Shown: positions 8,645-17,621, numbered from the stretch's first letter. The stretch: 64,000 nt of DNA from Chryseobacterium sp. MYb264 (GCF_035974275.1 NZ_CP142422.1:1054001-1118000), one strand, 5' to 3'. Translations and numbers: made by a program. Notes: generated by a model from the letters alone, not told the origin.

Positions 8645-10018
8645 TTATTTTAAAACATTCAGAATTTTCTGCAGCTCATGGCTTCCGATTCCCTGATAAT
8701 TATTGATGATAATTGAAAAAACATAATTTTTACCGTCTTTTGAAGTGTGATAGCCCGCAAAAGATTTGGTGTCTCTCATCGTTCCGCTTTTCATTTTCAT
8801 TCCGTTTTCCTGCGTCGGAAAACCATCGTAATACGCTTCAAACCAAGGTTGCTTTTTAGCATACAATAACGCCTGAACTTCAGCTTTTGCCGCCACATAA
8901 TTTTGTGGTGAAAGTCCGCTTCCGTCGGCAAAATTGATCATACTTCCGTTAACCCCTTTTGATTTCCAGAACTCTTTAATATAGGCCACTCCACTTTTAA
9001 AATTAGAATTTCCTTTCTTTTCCTTGCCCAGTGTTTTAATTAAAGTTTCCCCGTATAAATTGATGCTTTTTCTTAAAAACCAATAGACGATTTTATCCAA
9101 AGTCGGAGATTCGTAGGTAAGAATTGTGTGGTTTTTAGGGAAATCCAGCGTTTGTTTTCCTTCGATCTGAAGTTGCGAATTGGTAATGACTTTCCCCGAA
9201 ACATCAATGCCTGAATCTTTCAGCCATTTCCTCACTTCTATTCCCAATTGTAAAGGAGGATTGGGAGTCGCACCGGAAACCGTCACCGTTTTTCCGCCAG
9301 GCAAGGTTCCGTTGATGAGTGCCACATCGGAATGTGGAGCGGTAAAAATCAAACTCTGATCCGAAGATCCCCCGGTTTTTAGCTCATTAATCCATTGTAC
9401 GCCTTCCAAAGGATAGGAAAAACTTTTAAAATCTGTTCCGTTGATGTTGATATCAAACTGATTTTCGCGCCAGTTAACGCCCCAAACGCCTGCGCCGTAA
9501 TAATTTCCTAAATCATCCCAAGGCCAGCCTCCGGGAATGGTTTGAGCATCAAAATAAGAATCATCAATAATCAGATCACCCGATATTTTTGCGATTCCTA
9601 AAGTTTTTACAGCTTCCATCAACTTCTTTTTAAAGTTTTCGGGCTTGTAATTATCGTACCTCCAGCTTCCCAAAGTGGGATCGCCGTTTGACGAAATAAA
9701 TAAATTTCCGTTAAGTGTTGATCCTGAAATCGTTCCTGAATATCCTGATGTTGTTTTATAGGTATAATTTTTACCTAAAGTTTCCAAAGCGGCACCCGCT
9801 GTAAATATTTTTTGCGTAGAAGCCGTGGAAAGTCCTTTATTTCCCTGATAATCGTAAATAAAATTCCCATTTTCATCAGAAACATAAAATGATAAATTGG
9901 AAGCGATTGCCCCCGAAGATTCCATAAGATCTTTGGTGGCTTTTTCCAGTTTCTGAGCTATATTCTGAGCAAAAATCACCTGTGTGGAAAGGATGAAAAC
10001 GGCTAATGTTTTTTTCAT
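8645..10018 (-). CDS. dacB: D-alanyl-D-alanine carboxypeptidase/endopeptidase (PBP4, S13)
   Basis: Periplasmic penicillin-binding protein that removes terminal D-Ala or cleaves peptide cross-links in peptidoglycan. Signal peptide MKKTLAVFILSTQVIFAQ; catalytic SxxK as S67-T-Q-K70 in STASTQKIF; a long insert typical of S13 enzymes; a DGSGLSPQN segment at the SxN position; and KSGT as the KTG triad near the C-terminus. Length 457 aa matches the class. It is first gene of a two-gene unit with a histidine kinase, suggesting that wall state or beta-lactam stress and signalling are linked, which is inference. Confidence 0.93.
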   Translation of the reverse strand: MKKTLAVFILSTQVIFAQNIAQKLEKATKDLMESSGAIASNLSFYVSDENGNFIYDYQGNKGLSTASTQKIFTAGAALETLGKNYTYKTTSGYSGTISGSTLNGNLFISSNGDPTLGSWRYDNYKPENFKKKLMEAVKTLGIAKISGDLIIDDSYFDAQTIPGGWPWDDLGNYYGAGVWGVNWRENQFDININGTDFKSFSYPLEGVQWINELKTGGSSDQSLIFTAPHSDVALINGTLPGGKTVTVSGATPNPPLQLGIEVRKWLKDSGIDVSGKVITNSQLQIEGKQTLDFPKNHTILTYESPTLDKIVYWFLRKSINLYGETLIKTLGKEKKGNSNFKSGVAYIKEFWKSKGVNGSMINFADGSGLSPQNYVAAKAEVQALLYAKKQPWFEAYYDGFPTQENGMKMKSGTMRDTKSFAGYHTSKDGKNYVFSIIINNYQGIGSHELQKILNVLK

Positions 10019-10038
10019 TGCATTTTTTATTAATAGTA

Positions 10039-10124
10039 CTTCTACAAACTCAGCATGACATTTCTTATACTAATATTTTATAAAACAGTAAATTTTTAGC
10101 GATGTCATGCTGAGCCTGTCGAAG
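10039..10124. repeat. inverted repeat with 23-bp imperfect arms
   Basis: Arms 10039-10061 and 10102-10124; the inner 13 bp (CTCAGCATGACAT and its complement) match perfectly and three mismatches occur outside. The right arm reads ATGTCATGCTGAGCCTGTCG, a sequence type I recall as a widely dispersed intergenic repeat in Bacteroidota. It lies between the divergently oriented promoter side of dacB and the end of the upstream region of pepE. Confidence 0.7.
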
Positions 10125-10192
10125 CGACTTTATATTTTAATTTTAAATATGACCAAAAATCACATTCTTATTCAAATATATAAAAAGAAAAT

Positions 10193-10885
10193 TTAGAGTT
10201 TTGAACCCGCCTCGATCTCGTAAGGTTCTTTATCTTTTTCAAAAATTCTCGTTAACTCGCTTCCTTCAACGGTAATATTATCGCCAATTCTTCTGATCCA
10301 GTTACCTTCACGAAGTCCGACAACTTTTGTTTCATTCTGCGTTAAAAATTCTTTAATTCGCGTTTCTCTCGTTTCTCCATTATGTTTCAATTCAGGATTT
10401 GGATCAAGATAATGAGGATTCAAATTAAAAGGAACCAATCCCATACAATCAAAACTTGGCGGATAAACGATGGGCATATCGTTCGTAGTTTTCATATTCT
10501 GTCCACCGATATTGCTTCCTGCGCTACATCCTAAATATGGTTTTCCACTTTCTACATTTTTTTTCAAAACAGACATCAAACCTTCTTCGTGTAACGTTTT
10601 AACCAACAGAAAAGTATTACCGCCTCCTGTAAAAAAACCTTTGGAATTATTTACGGCTTCAATTTTATCTTCAAATTCGTGAAGACCTTTCACTTTAATA
10701 TTGATGGTTTCGAAAAAAGATTTTGCCTTTGCCGTATAATCATCATGAGAAATTCCGCCCGGTCTTGCGAATGGAATGAAAATAATCTCTTCAACTCCTT
10801 TATAAAGCTGAATTAATTCCTCTCTCAGATATTCTAAATAGTCCCCCCCGAAAAGTGTGGAAGTAGAAGCCAATATAATGTTCAT
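10193..10885 (-). CDS. pepE: dipeptidase E (alpha-aspartyl dipeptidase, S51)
   Basis: Cytosolic serine dipeptidase that splits Asp-Xaa dipeptides. The nucleophile motif GCSAGSN places Ser121 where E. coli PepE has Ser120; FFTGGGNTFLL (about residues 84-94) is the conserved nucleotide-fold loop of the family; 230 aa is the usual length. It appears monocistronic, with its own upstream region ending at the divergent TPR gene. Confidence 0.92.
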   Translation of the reverse strand: MNIILASTSTLFGGDYLEYLREELIQLYKGVEEIIFIPFARPGGISHDDYTAKAKSFFETINIKVKGLHEFEDKIEAVNNSKGFFTGGGNTFLLVKTLHEEGLMSVLKKNVESGKPYLGCSAGSNIGGQNMKTTNDMPIVYPPSFDCMGLVPFNLNPHYLDPNPELKHNGETRETRIKEFLTQNETKVVGLREGNWIRRIGDNITVEGSELTRIFEKDKEPYEIEAGSKL

Positions 10886-11068
10886 AAAATCGTATTGATA
10901 AAAAATTTTTATTTACAAAGATAGCCCAAACACGGACGAATCAAAAATTTAGATAAAAAATTAGCCTAAGCTCTTAATATTTTCTAAAAAAGCCTAAATA
11001 CTCTAAAATTTAAATAATTTTGGAATTATTATTGAATTTTATTCATCACAATTCGAAAATGTAAGATT

Positions 11069-11617
11069 ATGAAAATGATTAAAATGAACACGAAAAACCT
11101 TTTCTTAGGTTTATTATTGACAGGAAGTGTAGGTTTTGTAAATGCACAAACGACAACAGATAGCACAAATAATACAGCTGCAGTAAGCCAGGCAGGAAAT
11201 CCTACGATTGAAGGTCTTAAAAAACAGATTGAAACCAATCCTAAAGATACGGAAGCGTTGGCTAAATTAGCAGCAGCTTATCAAGAGTCTTCAGACTGGA
11301 CAAATGCAGTAGATACATGGAAAAAAATATCAGTTTTATTACCAGATTGGGCTCCGTCATATTATAGCCAGGCCTACGCTTATCAATCTGCAAAAGATGA
11401 TGCAAACGCGAAAATAGCGTATGAGAAATATATTGCGACCGTAAAACCTGAAGAAGTTGAGCAAAATAAGAAGAATCTGGCGTATGCCTATTTCTATCTA
11501 GCTTTCTCTGAACAGAAAAGCGATCCGAACAAAGCGAAAGAGCATATTGCAAAATCAATACAATATGACCCAAGCAATCAGGACGCAGTAAAACTTAATC
11601 AGGTTTTAAATTCGTAG
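11069..11617 (+). CDS. secreted tetratricopeptide-repeat protein
   Basis: Begins with a signal peptide (hydrophobic segment LFLGLLLTGSVGFVNAQ) after a basic MKMIKMNTKN; a later ATG at 11084 is an equally reasonable start. The mature part is about 155 residues of helical repeats with TPR signatures (KDTEALAKLAAAYQ, WAPSYYSQAYAYQ, NLAYAYFYLAFSEQ), so two to three TPR units. No catalytic motif. Probably a periplasmic scaffold; partner unknown. Confidence 0.8.
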   Translation: MKMIKMNTKNLFLGLLLTGSVGFVNAQTTTDSTNNTAAVSQAGNPTIEGLKKQIETNPKDTEALAKLAAAYQESSDWTNAVDTWKKISVLLPDWAPSYYSQAYAYQSAKDDANAKIAYEKYIATVKPEEVEQNKKNLAYAYFYLAFSEQKSDPNKAKEHIAKSIQYDPSNQDAVKLNQVLNS

Positions 11618-11621
11618 TAAC

Positions 11622-11650
11622 AAAAGATCCGGAAATTCCGGATCTTTTTT
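11622..11650 (+). terminator. bidirectional terminator
   Basis: AAAAGATCCGGAA-A-TTCCGGATCTTTT, a 13-bp perfect stem with A/T tails, between the TPR gene and the convergent YdeI-like gene. Confidence 0.85.
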
Positions 11651-11652
11651 GT

Positions 11653-12153
11653 TTATGATGGTTTTGAATTAATTGTTTTTCCAAAGAAATCAGCTTCACC
11701 ATGAAGGTGTTTGATAATTTTTTCGATATTTCGTTGAACGCTCGCTTCGGTTTTTAGATTATTGATATAACGAATTAACTCTAATTTTCTAGAGGGAATT
11801 AAATTTTCAAAATTGGCCAAGGCAACAGGGTGATTTTTTATCGCCTGATCCAGCTTCGGATGAATAGAAATCGTTCGGTCAGCATCGTCAAATTCTACAA
11901 AAATTTCAATGGTTTCGCCAATTCTTTTTGGGGAGTCCTTTAGCATCGTCAGATTAATATACAACCTCCATTCGCCTAAATATTTCATTAAATTTTGCCT
12001 GAATTCTTTCCCGTTTACACTTCCTTTTACAGGAATCGGACTTTTAGTCCTTCCTGAGGTTTCGAAAATTTGGTTTAAAATTTCTTCGGGAATGAATACA
12101 AAAGGATTGATGCCGATGAGTTGGAGCTGGGTAGTGAAGTGGTTATTTTTCAT
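11653..12153 (-). CDS. DUF1905/YdeI-OmpD-associated family protein
   Basis: 166-residue soluble protein. The N-terminal part (about residues 8-95, with PVKGSVNGKEF and a following beta-rich stretch) resembles DUF1905; the C-terminal part (about 115-160, PSRKLELIRYINNLKTEASVQRNIEKI) is the helical YdeI-like segment. Such two-part proteins are frequent in Bacteroidota and have no established biochemical activity; some relatives are named bacteriocin-protection proteins by homology to YdeI. Nearby context gives no added clue. Confidence 0.75.
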   Translation of the reverse strand: MKNNHFTTQLQLIGINPFVFIPEEILNQIFETSGRTKSPIPVKGSVNGKEFRQNLMKYLGEWRLYINLTMLKDSPKRIGETIEIFVEFDDADRTISIHPKLDQAIKNHPVALANFENLIPSRKLELIRYINNLKTEASVQRNIEKIIKHLHGEADFFGKTINSKPS

Positions 12154-12190
12154 TTGGCGATAAGCAATAGGCTAAGTTAGTATTATTTTT

Positions 12191-12244
12191 ACTACCCCGT
12201 CTTTTTGCTTCCGCAAAAATCCACCCCTTCAGGGAAGGGGAATG
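12191..12244 (+). repeat. double-hairpin intergenic element, copy 1
   Basis: ACCCCG, then hairpin CTTTTTGC-TTCC-GCAAAAA, then CCACCCCTT...AAGGGG and AAT. The same order, ACCCCG-hairpin-CCACCCCT-hairpin-GAAT, occurs at 51121 with different stem sequences. Confidence 0.6.
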
Positions 12245-12266
12245 TAAAATTTCTAATACTACACGC

Positions 12267-12315
12267 AACTAACAACTAACAACTAACAACTAACAACTAA
12301 CAACTAACAACTAAC
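12267..12315 (+). repeat. heptanucleotide tandem repeat, seven perfect copies of AACTAAC
   Basis: Seven exact head-to-tail copies, followed by a partial AAC. It lies about 90 bp before the transaldolase start, upstream of its promoter. Confidence 0.95.
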
Positions 12316-12372
12316 AACAAGTTAAACCTTAAACCATCATCGAAATTAATTTCCCACTCGAAAAGGATTCAT

Positions 12373-12380
12373 TATATTTG
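12373..12380 (+). promoter_or_regulatory. -7 element of the transaldolase gene
   Basis: TATATTTG fits TAnnTTTG and is 24 bp before the ATG at 12405. Confidence 0.5.
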
Positions 12381-12404
12381 TATATAATTAAATCTGTATA
12401 TCAA

Positions 12405-13058
12405 ATGAAATTTTTTATTGACACAGCCAACTTAGAGCAAATCAAAGAAGCAAAAGACCTTGGAATTCTTGATGGAGTAACAACCAACCCGTCATTAATG
12501 GCAAAAGAAGGTATTCAGGGAGCTGAAGCGATCAAAAATCACTATAAAGCTATTTGCGAAATTGTAGACGGAGATATTTCTGCGGAAGTACTTTCAACAA
12601 CTTACGAAGAAATGATTAAAGAAGGGGAAGAATTGGCAGCGATCCACCCGAATATCGTGGTTAAAATCCCAATGATCAAGGATGGAATCAAAGCATTAAA
12701 ATATTTTTCTGATAAAGGAATCAGAACCAACTGCACATTGATCTTCTCCCCGGGACAGGCTCTTTTAGCAGCTAAAGCAGGTGCAACTTATGTTTCTCCA
12801 TTCCTGGGAAGACTGGATGATATTACAACAGACGGATTAAACCTGATCCAGGAAATCAGACTGATCTTTGATAATTATATGTATGAAACTGAAATTTTAG
12901 CGGCTTCTATCCGTCATTCAATGCATATCATTGATTGTGCTAAAATCGGAGCAGACGTGATCACTTCACCACTGCCTCCCATCTTAAGCTTGCTAAAACA
13001 CCCGTTAACAGACAGCGGATTAGCTCAGTTTATCTCTGATTCTCAGAAACTGGCTTAA
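12405..13058 (+). CDS. fsa: transaldolase / fructose-6-phosphate aldolase family (TalC/Fsa)
   Basis: Class I aldolase of the small transaldolase subfamily, acting in the non-oxidative pentose phosphate pathway or cleaving fructose-6-phosphate. Starts [10 protein letters not shown] at ATG 12405 (an upstream TTG reading is longer than the family). The Schiff-base lysine is K87 in [16 protein letters not shown] and RLDDI(T/x)DG are family signatures. At 217 aa it matches TalC/Fsa rather than the 310-aa TalB type. Whether it is transaldolase or true F6P aldolase cannot be told from these motifs. Confidence 0.92.
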   Translation: MKFFIDTANLEQIKEAKDLGILDGVTTNPSLMAKEGIQGAEAIKNHYKAICEIVDGDISAEVLSTTYEEMIKEGEELAAIHPNIVVKIPMIKDGIKALKYFSDKGIRTNCTLIFSPGQALLAAKAGATYVSPFLGRLDDITTDGLNLIQEIRLIFDNYMYETEILAASIRHSMHIIDCAKIGADVITSPLPPILSLLKHPLTDSGLAQFISDSQKLA

Positions 13059-13080
13059 TAAATCACTGTAAAGATAAAAA

Positions 13081-13118
13081 AACAATCCCGAAGAATATTT
13101 CGGGATTGTTTTTTTTGT
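13081..13118 (+). terminator. terminator of the transaldolase gene
   Basis: AACAATCCCGAA...TTTCGGGATTGTT with an eight-T tail. Confidence 0.88.
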
Positions 13119-13146
13119 CAATTTGGAACTTAAATTTAATATTTTT

Positions 13147-13238
13147 TTGCTCACGCAGATTTTACAGATAGCGCAGATTTTAAATTTTTCATATAAAAAA
13201 GTATTATTATTGGTGCATTCGTGGATCAAAAGCTTCAA
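13147..13238. repeat. degenerate CGCAGATTT / CACGAATGCAC intergenic tract
   Basis: TCACGCAGATTTTACAGATAGCGCAGATTTT followed by GGTGCATTCGTGGATC on the plus strand. These are the same word types as in 53501-54290, 18340-18385 and 7365-7440. Confidence 0.5.
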
Positions 13239-13259
13239 TTTTCATCATACGCTTACAAG

Positions 13260-14126
13260 TTATTTCAACAAATCGAGTTCTAAAATATTATTCTCTTTTT
13301 TCAGCTTTTCTTTGGCTCTTTTTTCATCATCACGAAGCATTTTGTTGGTATCCATTACCTTTCCGTTATCGTCCCTCATTTCAACGATCGTACCGTTGTT
13401 AAGCATCTGCCGTAGCCCTTTCATTGGATCTTTAGTGTATTCGCTATATACTTTTTTAAATTTGTTTTCATCAACGTTAATAAGAGGGTTATATCTTTTT
13501 TTATCCTTTCCGCTTATCCACTCCTGTGCGGTATCAAGCTTTTTTACTCCTTTCAGTTCAAAAGTATGAGAATGGCTTTGATCTTCTATTTTCACAATCA
13601 TTCCCGGCAGACCATGAAATTTATAGGGGCCATCCTGAATAGGTAATTCCGTTGTAAACCACGCTGTCCAACGTCTCCCTAAAAAATCACAGACTGCCTT
13701 CTGAACAGAAAAATTTCCTATTTTATCTTTATCTGAAAGAATTTTCCACTGAGGTACTCTGGAATCCTGTACCAAATACTCTTCATTACCAATTGAATTA
13801 ATAAAGCTTACGGCATAATCGGGATAACTTTTTTCGACAGAATATCTCAATTTACCTTTATATCCTACTCCTTTCAAACTAAAATCATTGTTTCCTGATT
13901 TTACCTGTTTTTCGATAAATGCATGCATCAGAGAGTCGGCTTCTTGGTAATCCTTACTGTAAAACTTTGATCCCTTAGGCGCAATATCCAGATTCATCAA
14001 CTCTGTTTCCACCTTATCTTTCGCTGTGGAATCTATTGCAAATTTATATTCATAAACAAAACGCTGATACTGAGCATTGGAAAATATCCCCAGAAACAAG
14101 AAGAGGACTAAAACTGTTTTTTTCAT
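13260..14126 (-). CDS. GLPGLI family secreted protein
   Basis: Member of the Bacteroidota-specific GLPGLI family (TIGR01200/PF09697), function unknown. Signal peptide MKKTVLVLFLFLGIFSNAQ, then about 270 residues with the family hallmark DGPYKFHGLPGMIVKIED near the middle and a preceding WTAWFTTELPI segment. The lysine-rich C-terminus ends FDLLK-like (LELDLLK). A paralogue with the same architecture lies at 14817 on the same strand, separated by an acetyltransferase gene; a third is at 29512. Confidence 0.9.
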   Translation of the reverse strand: MKKTVLVLFLFLGIFSNAQYQRFVYEYKFAIDSTAKDKVETELMNLDIAPKGSKFYSKDYQEADSLMHAFIEKQVKSGNNDFSLKGVGYKGKLRYSVEKSYPDYAVSFINSIGNEEYLVQDSRVPQWKILSDKDKIGNFSVQKAVCDFLGRRWTAWFTTELPIQDGPYKFHGLPGMIVKIEDQSHSHTFELKGVKKLDTAQEWISGKDKKRYNPLINVDENKFKKVYSEYTKDPMKGLRQMLNNGTIVEMRDDNGKVMDTNKMLRDDEKRAKEKLKKENNILELDLLK

Positions 14127-14149
14127 GATATTAGTTTACTTTTTTTATT

Positions 14150-14707
14150 TTAATTTTCAATTTTTTTAATCACTTTACATGGGCTTCCGACTGCTAATAC
14201 ATTATCCGGAATATCCTTCGTCACCACACTTCCTGCTCCGATCACTGAATTATTTCCAATTCTTACTCCCGGAATAACAACCACATTTCCTCCAAACCAA
14301 ACGTTATCTCCAACGGTTATAGGATGAGCAGTTTCTAAACCTGCATTTCTCTGTTTTACGTCCAAAGGATGATTGGCTGTATAAAAACTGCAGTTCGGAC
14401 CGATAAAGACGTTATCTCCAAAAGTCACTTTTGCACAGTCTAAAATCACCAGATTATGATTGGCGTAAAAGTTCTCACCCACTTCAATATTATAGCCGTA
14501 GTCACACCAGAAGTTGGGTTCAATACAGATATTTTCTTTTGTTTTACCCAGGATTTTTTTGATTAATTGAGTTCTGTTTTCGGTATCAGAATTCTTCAGT
14601 TGATTGTATTCCTGACATAAATCTTTGATGGCAATTCTTTCATTAGTCAATTGTTCATCATTTGCATTATACATTAACTCCTGTTTACATTTTTCTTTCT
14701 CCGTCAT
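14150..14707 (-). CDS. maltose/galactoside-type sugar O-acetyltransferase
   Basis: Left-handed beta-helix acetyl-CoA transferase of the Maa/LacA/NodL group. N-terminal helix MTEKEKCKQELMYNANDEQL matches the Maa cap; hexapeptide repeats run from about residue 60 to 175, with the catalytic-histidine segment YTANHPLD and the loop GDNVWFGGNVVVIPGVRIG. 185 aa is the family size. It is placed between two GLPGLI genes, 24 bp before the first; substrate is not predictable from sequence. Confidence 0.9.
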   Translation of the reverse strand: MTEKEKCKQELMYNANDEQLTNERIAIKDLCQEYNQLKNSDTENRTQLIKKILGKTKENICIEPNFWCDYGYNIEVGENFYANHNLVILDCAKVTFGDNVFIGPNCSFYTANHPLDVKQRNAGLETAHPITVGDNVWFGGNVVVIPGVRIGNNSVIGAGSVVTKDIPDNVLAVGSPCKVIKKIEN

Positions 14708-14752
14708 TATTTTGGTTTAAAATTTTAAGTATCCCTTTGAGACCTTAAATAT

Positions 14753-14796
14753 AAAAAAAGAAAACAGGATGACTAATGATAATCATCCTGTTTTAA
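14753..14796 (-). terminator. terminator of the second GLPGLI gene
   Basis: AAAACAGGATGA...TCATCCTGTTTT stem; on the minus strand a T run follows. Only 20 bp after the GLPGLI stop. Confidence 0.8.
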
Positions 14797-14816
14797 GATT
14801 AAAAAATTATGTATTT

Positions 14817-15716
14817 TTATTTGAACAAATCTGGTTCTATCTGATTGTTGTTCTTTTTTAAATTTTCCTTTGTTTTTTTCTCCATATCTCTGAAGACTTC
14901 GTTTGGATCGGTAATTTCTCTTCCGTCAGGATTTTTCACTTTGAAAGAAACATTGGTTCCGTTTCCGTTTTTCATCATCATTTCTCTCATATTTTTTGTC
15001 GGATCGTTTACATAGGCTTTCCAAACTTTTCTGAACTGATCTTTCGTTACTTCAATATCTTTTCCGCCCATCCCGATTAGTCTTACATTTCCCGGAAGTT
15101 CAAGTTCTTTTTCCGTCGAAGAATTTACTTTTTTATTTCCAACCAAAGTCATACTGTGAGAACCTGTAGAATCTTCTAATTTCACAATTAAACCTGGTAA
15201 ACCATAGAATTTATACGGTCCGTCCTGAAAAAGAAGGTCTGTTGTAAACCAAGCCGTCCAGGTTCTTCCTCCAAAATTTGTCGTTGCCTTTTGTGCATTA
15301 TATTCACCAATTTTCTGTTTTTCAGGAAGAATTTTCCATTCAGGTTTTTTATCTTCTTTTACCTTATAAGCGTCTGTTGAAACTCTTGTGAAATAATAGG
15401 TTGTAAAATCCGGATACTGTTTGGTCACGTTATAAGAAACCTGCCCGGATTTTTCTCTCTTAGTAATATTAATACTTCCCGCTCCCGCTTTTAACTGCTT
15501 TTCTAAATCTGCTTTTTGAGTAGAATCTGCAACAAATTTATCATGGCTGTAATATTTAGAACCTGTTTTATCAATATCTAAAAGCATCATTTCTTTTTTT
15601 ACGTCTGCCTTATTTGTAGAATCGGGAATAAATTTATATTCATAAAAAAATCTATTGGTTTGAGCAGTTGTAAAAATGCTTACTAGCAATAAAAAAAGTA
15701 GATTAATATTTTTCAT
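14817..15716 (-). CDS. GLPGLI family secreted protein
   Basis: Second GLPGLI member, 299 aa. Signal peptide (LLFLLLVSIFTTAQ) and then a body collinear with the protein at 13260: NRFFYEYKFIPDST near the start, WTAWFTTDLLFQDGPYKFYGLPGLIVKLED in the middle, and an EPDLFK C-terminus. The two proteins look like diverged tandem duplicates. Function unknown; the downstream hairpin makes it its own transcription unit or the last gene of one. Confidence 0.9.
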   Translation of the reverse strand: MKNINLLFLLLVSIFTTAQTNRFFYEYKFIPDSTNKADVKKEMMLLDIDKTGSKYYSHDKFVADSTQKADLEKQLKAGAGSINITKREKSGQVSYNVTKQYPDFTTYYFTRVSTDAYKVKEDKKPEWKILPEKQKIGEYNAQKATTNFGGRTWTAWFTTDLLFQDGPYKFYGLPGLIVKLEDSTGSHSMTLVGNKKVNSSTEKELELPGNVRLIGMGGKDIEVTKDQFRKVWKAYVNDPTKNMREMMMKNGNGTNVSFKVKNPDGREITDPNEVFRDMEKKTKENLKKNNNQIEPDLFK

Positions 15717-15797
15717 AATTCGTATCTATTTTCATTAAAAAAAGCTTTGCTAACGATAGTTGTGATTTTCATTAACAAAGCTTTATCGGAACTTTAG

Positions 15798-17618
15798 TTA
15801 TTTTGTTTCAACTCTTATTTCTCCGGATTTTTTTCCGTTTGTATGATTTTTATTCACCGTAACACTTTTTATGTTTTGCGGATCCAACACTTTAAATTCA
15901 GATTCAGAAGCTTCTCTTCCATTGATGAAATATTTTATTCCTTCCATATCACCATCAATGCTTTTCACACCATTAGCGATCATAGACTGCCCTCTATGAA
16001 TAACAATATTATCAGCATTTATTTTCATGGTTTTAGGAAATGTATGTACCGAATTACTATAAATATACATTTTTCTGTTTCCGTCTAATGCTCTTCTTTC
16101 AGCTTCCAACTTCGCTCTTTCACCCTCCAGTTTTGCTCTTTTCTCGTCTAATTTTGCTCGTTCTTTTTCAAGTTTAGCTCTTTTTTTTGCAGTGGATGCC
16201 GATTCTTCTCTTCTTTCTTCAGACTTAAAAATCATATCTTGGCTAGGAGACCATTTTGTATCATTAAAGCTATAGACTTTTACTTTAGGCGCATTCGGAG
16301 CTTTTGGAGCATTCGGCGGTGAAGGCGGAGCATCAGGAAAATCAAAATTCATTTCCGGAATTTCTGGAATTTCAAAATTCATATTTTTCAATTCTGAAAC
16401 TTTGTTCTTCCATTCATCAGATTTAAAAAATTCATTGATTTTTTTCACATCGTCATTATTCATGCTATATGCTACTTTAAAATCCTGAGAGCTTGCAATT
16501 TTTCCGATCTCAGCTGATAAAGCACCAAGTTCATCAACATTTTTCTTAAACTCCTTACTTTCAGGTTTTAAGTTTTTTAAAGCCACACTTTTTTCTTCAA
16601 GCTTTTTACTCAGATCATTCAGCTTTTGTTGAGTTTCTGCTCTTTTAGCTAATTTTGGAGCAATAACTTCCACTTCTTTCGCTTTTTTAGGCGTAATGGT
16701 ATCTTTTTTGATCTGAGAAACCGCTTTCTCTATTTCTATATTGGTTGCTTTAATTTCTTGATTTTTAGCATTTACCAAATAAGCAAAGGCTACAGAAAAT
16801 ACTACCGGTAATGCAAAAATTCTACGCGCATACCCGAATTTGGTTTGAGGTTTTTGTAACATTTTGAGTCGTTTTTTTAGATTTGAACTTAAAAACGGAC
16901 TGGTCGCAGGCAACTGGTTTCCGGAAAAGTGGCTTGCTAAAAGCATCTGCGCAAATGCTTTCGTGTCCGATTGTTTTACAGCCTTTTTATCGGCCAGATA
17001 TTCGTGAATTAAACTGATTTCTTTTTTAATGATATGAAAAAACGGATTGAACCAGAAAACAGCAGTAATAATCTCCATAAAAATTTTATCGAAGGAGTGT
17101 TTCTGTTCAATATGAACCATTTCGTGCTTCAAAATCTGCTTCCCGACATCGGAATTCAAAGTAATAGAAGTCTTCCAGAACAGGTTTCTGAAATACGAAA
17201 ACGGTGCTTCTGTAAGATCTGTATGATAGAAATTAATCCCATCAAAGCTTTCTTTTTTAAACTGATTTTTAAGCTGTTGAATCCTGAAGATCCCAAATAG
17301 TAATTTCCCTAAAAAATAGAGAGAAACCAATCCCAAAGCTGAAAAAATAATTCTAAAATAAATGTGGTCATTGCTTATGTTTTTAGTTGAGTTAAAATTC
17401 TGTACCCTATCTATTAACGCATACCAATCATTGCTTACCTCAATCGTAAAATCCTCGATGGTTATTAAAGGAAGCAATAACGATATCAACATCGCAGCCA
17501 AGAGATAAAATCTGTTGTAGTGATGAAAGGTCTTGTCTTTTAAAGACAACTGATAATACAAAAACATTACACCGGAGCATAAAATAACTTTGCCGAAGTA
17601 TAGAAGTACAGTTTCCAT
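15798..17618 (-). CDS. M56-family membrane metallopeptidase (BlaR1-like sensor)
   Basis: Inner-membrane peptidase paired with a BlaI repressor. Membrane helices at about residues 4-23, 36-54 and 87-110, a cytoplasmic zinc site HEMVH (165-169) with E206 in HEYLAD as third ligand, and a fourth helix at about 264-283. There is no penicillin-binding sensor domain of the staphylococcal BlaR1/MecR1 kind. Instead the outer part holds an Ala/Lys/Glu coiled coil, a Pro-Asn-Ala-rich linker, four KRAKLEKE-type heptad repeats (about 482-520) and a final domain (FINGREASESEF...IKSVTVNK) resembling a TonB-receptor plug. Signal sensed is unknown. Confidence 0.9.
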   Translation of the reverse strand: METVLLYFGKVILCSGVMFLYYQLSLKDKTFHHYNRFYLLAAMLISLLLPLITIEDFTIEVSNDWYALIDRVQNFNSTKNISNDHIYFRIIFSALGLVSLYFLGKLLFGIFRIQQLKNQFKKESFDGINFYHTDLTEAPFSYFRNLFWKTSITLNSDVGKQILKHEMVHIEQKHSFDKIFMEIITAVFWFNPFFHIIKKEISLIHEYLADKKAVKQSDTKAFAQMLLASHFSGNQLPATSPFLSSNLKKRLKMLQKPQTKFGYARRIFALPVVFSVAFAYLVNAKNQEIKATNIEIEKAVSQIKKDTITPKKAKEVEVIAPKLAKRAETQQKLNDLSKKLEEKSVALKNLKPESKEFKKNVDELGALSAEIGKIASSQDFKVAYSMNNDDVKKINEFFKSDEWKNKVSELKNMNFEIPEIPEMNFDFPDAPPSPPNAPKAPNAPKVKVYSFNDTKWSPSQDMIFKSEERREESASTAKKRAKLEKERAKLDEKRAKLEGERAKLEAERRALDGNRKMYIYSNSVHTFPKTMKINADNIVIHRGQSMIANGVKSIDGDMEGIKYFINGREASESEFKVLDPQNIKSVTVNKNHTNGKKSGEIRVETK

Positions 17619-17621
17619 GGT

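Noticed and set aside
12267..12315. Possible CRISPR array
   Set aside because: Units are contiguous 7-bp repeats with no spacers; the tRNA array and CATCCAA repeat were rejected as CRISPR for the same or similar reasons, and no cas gene is present.
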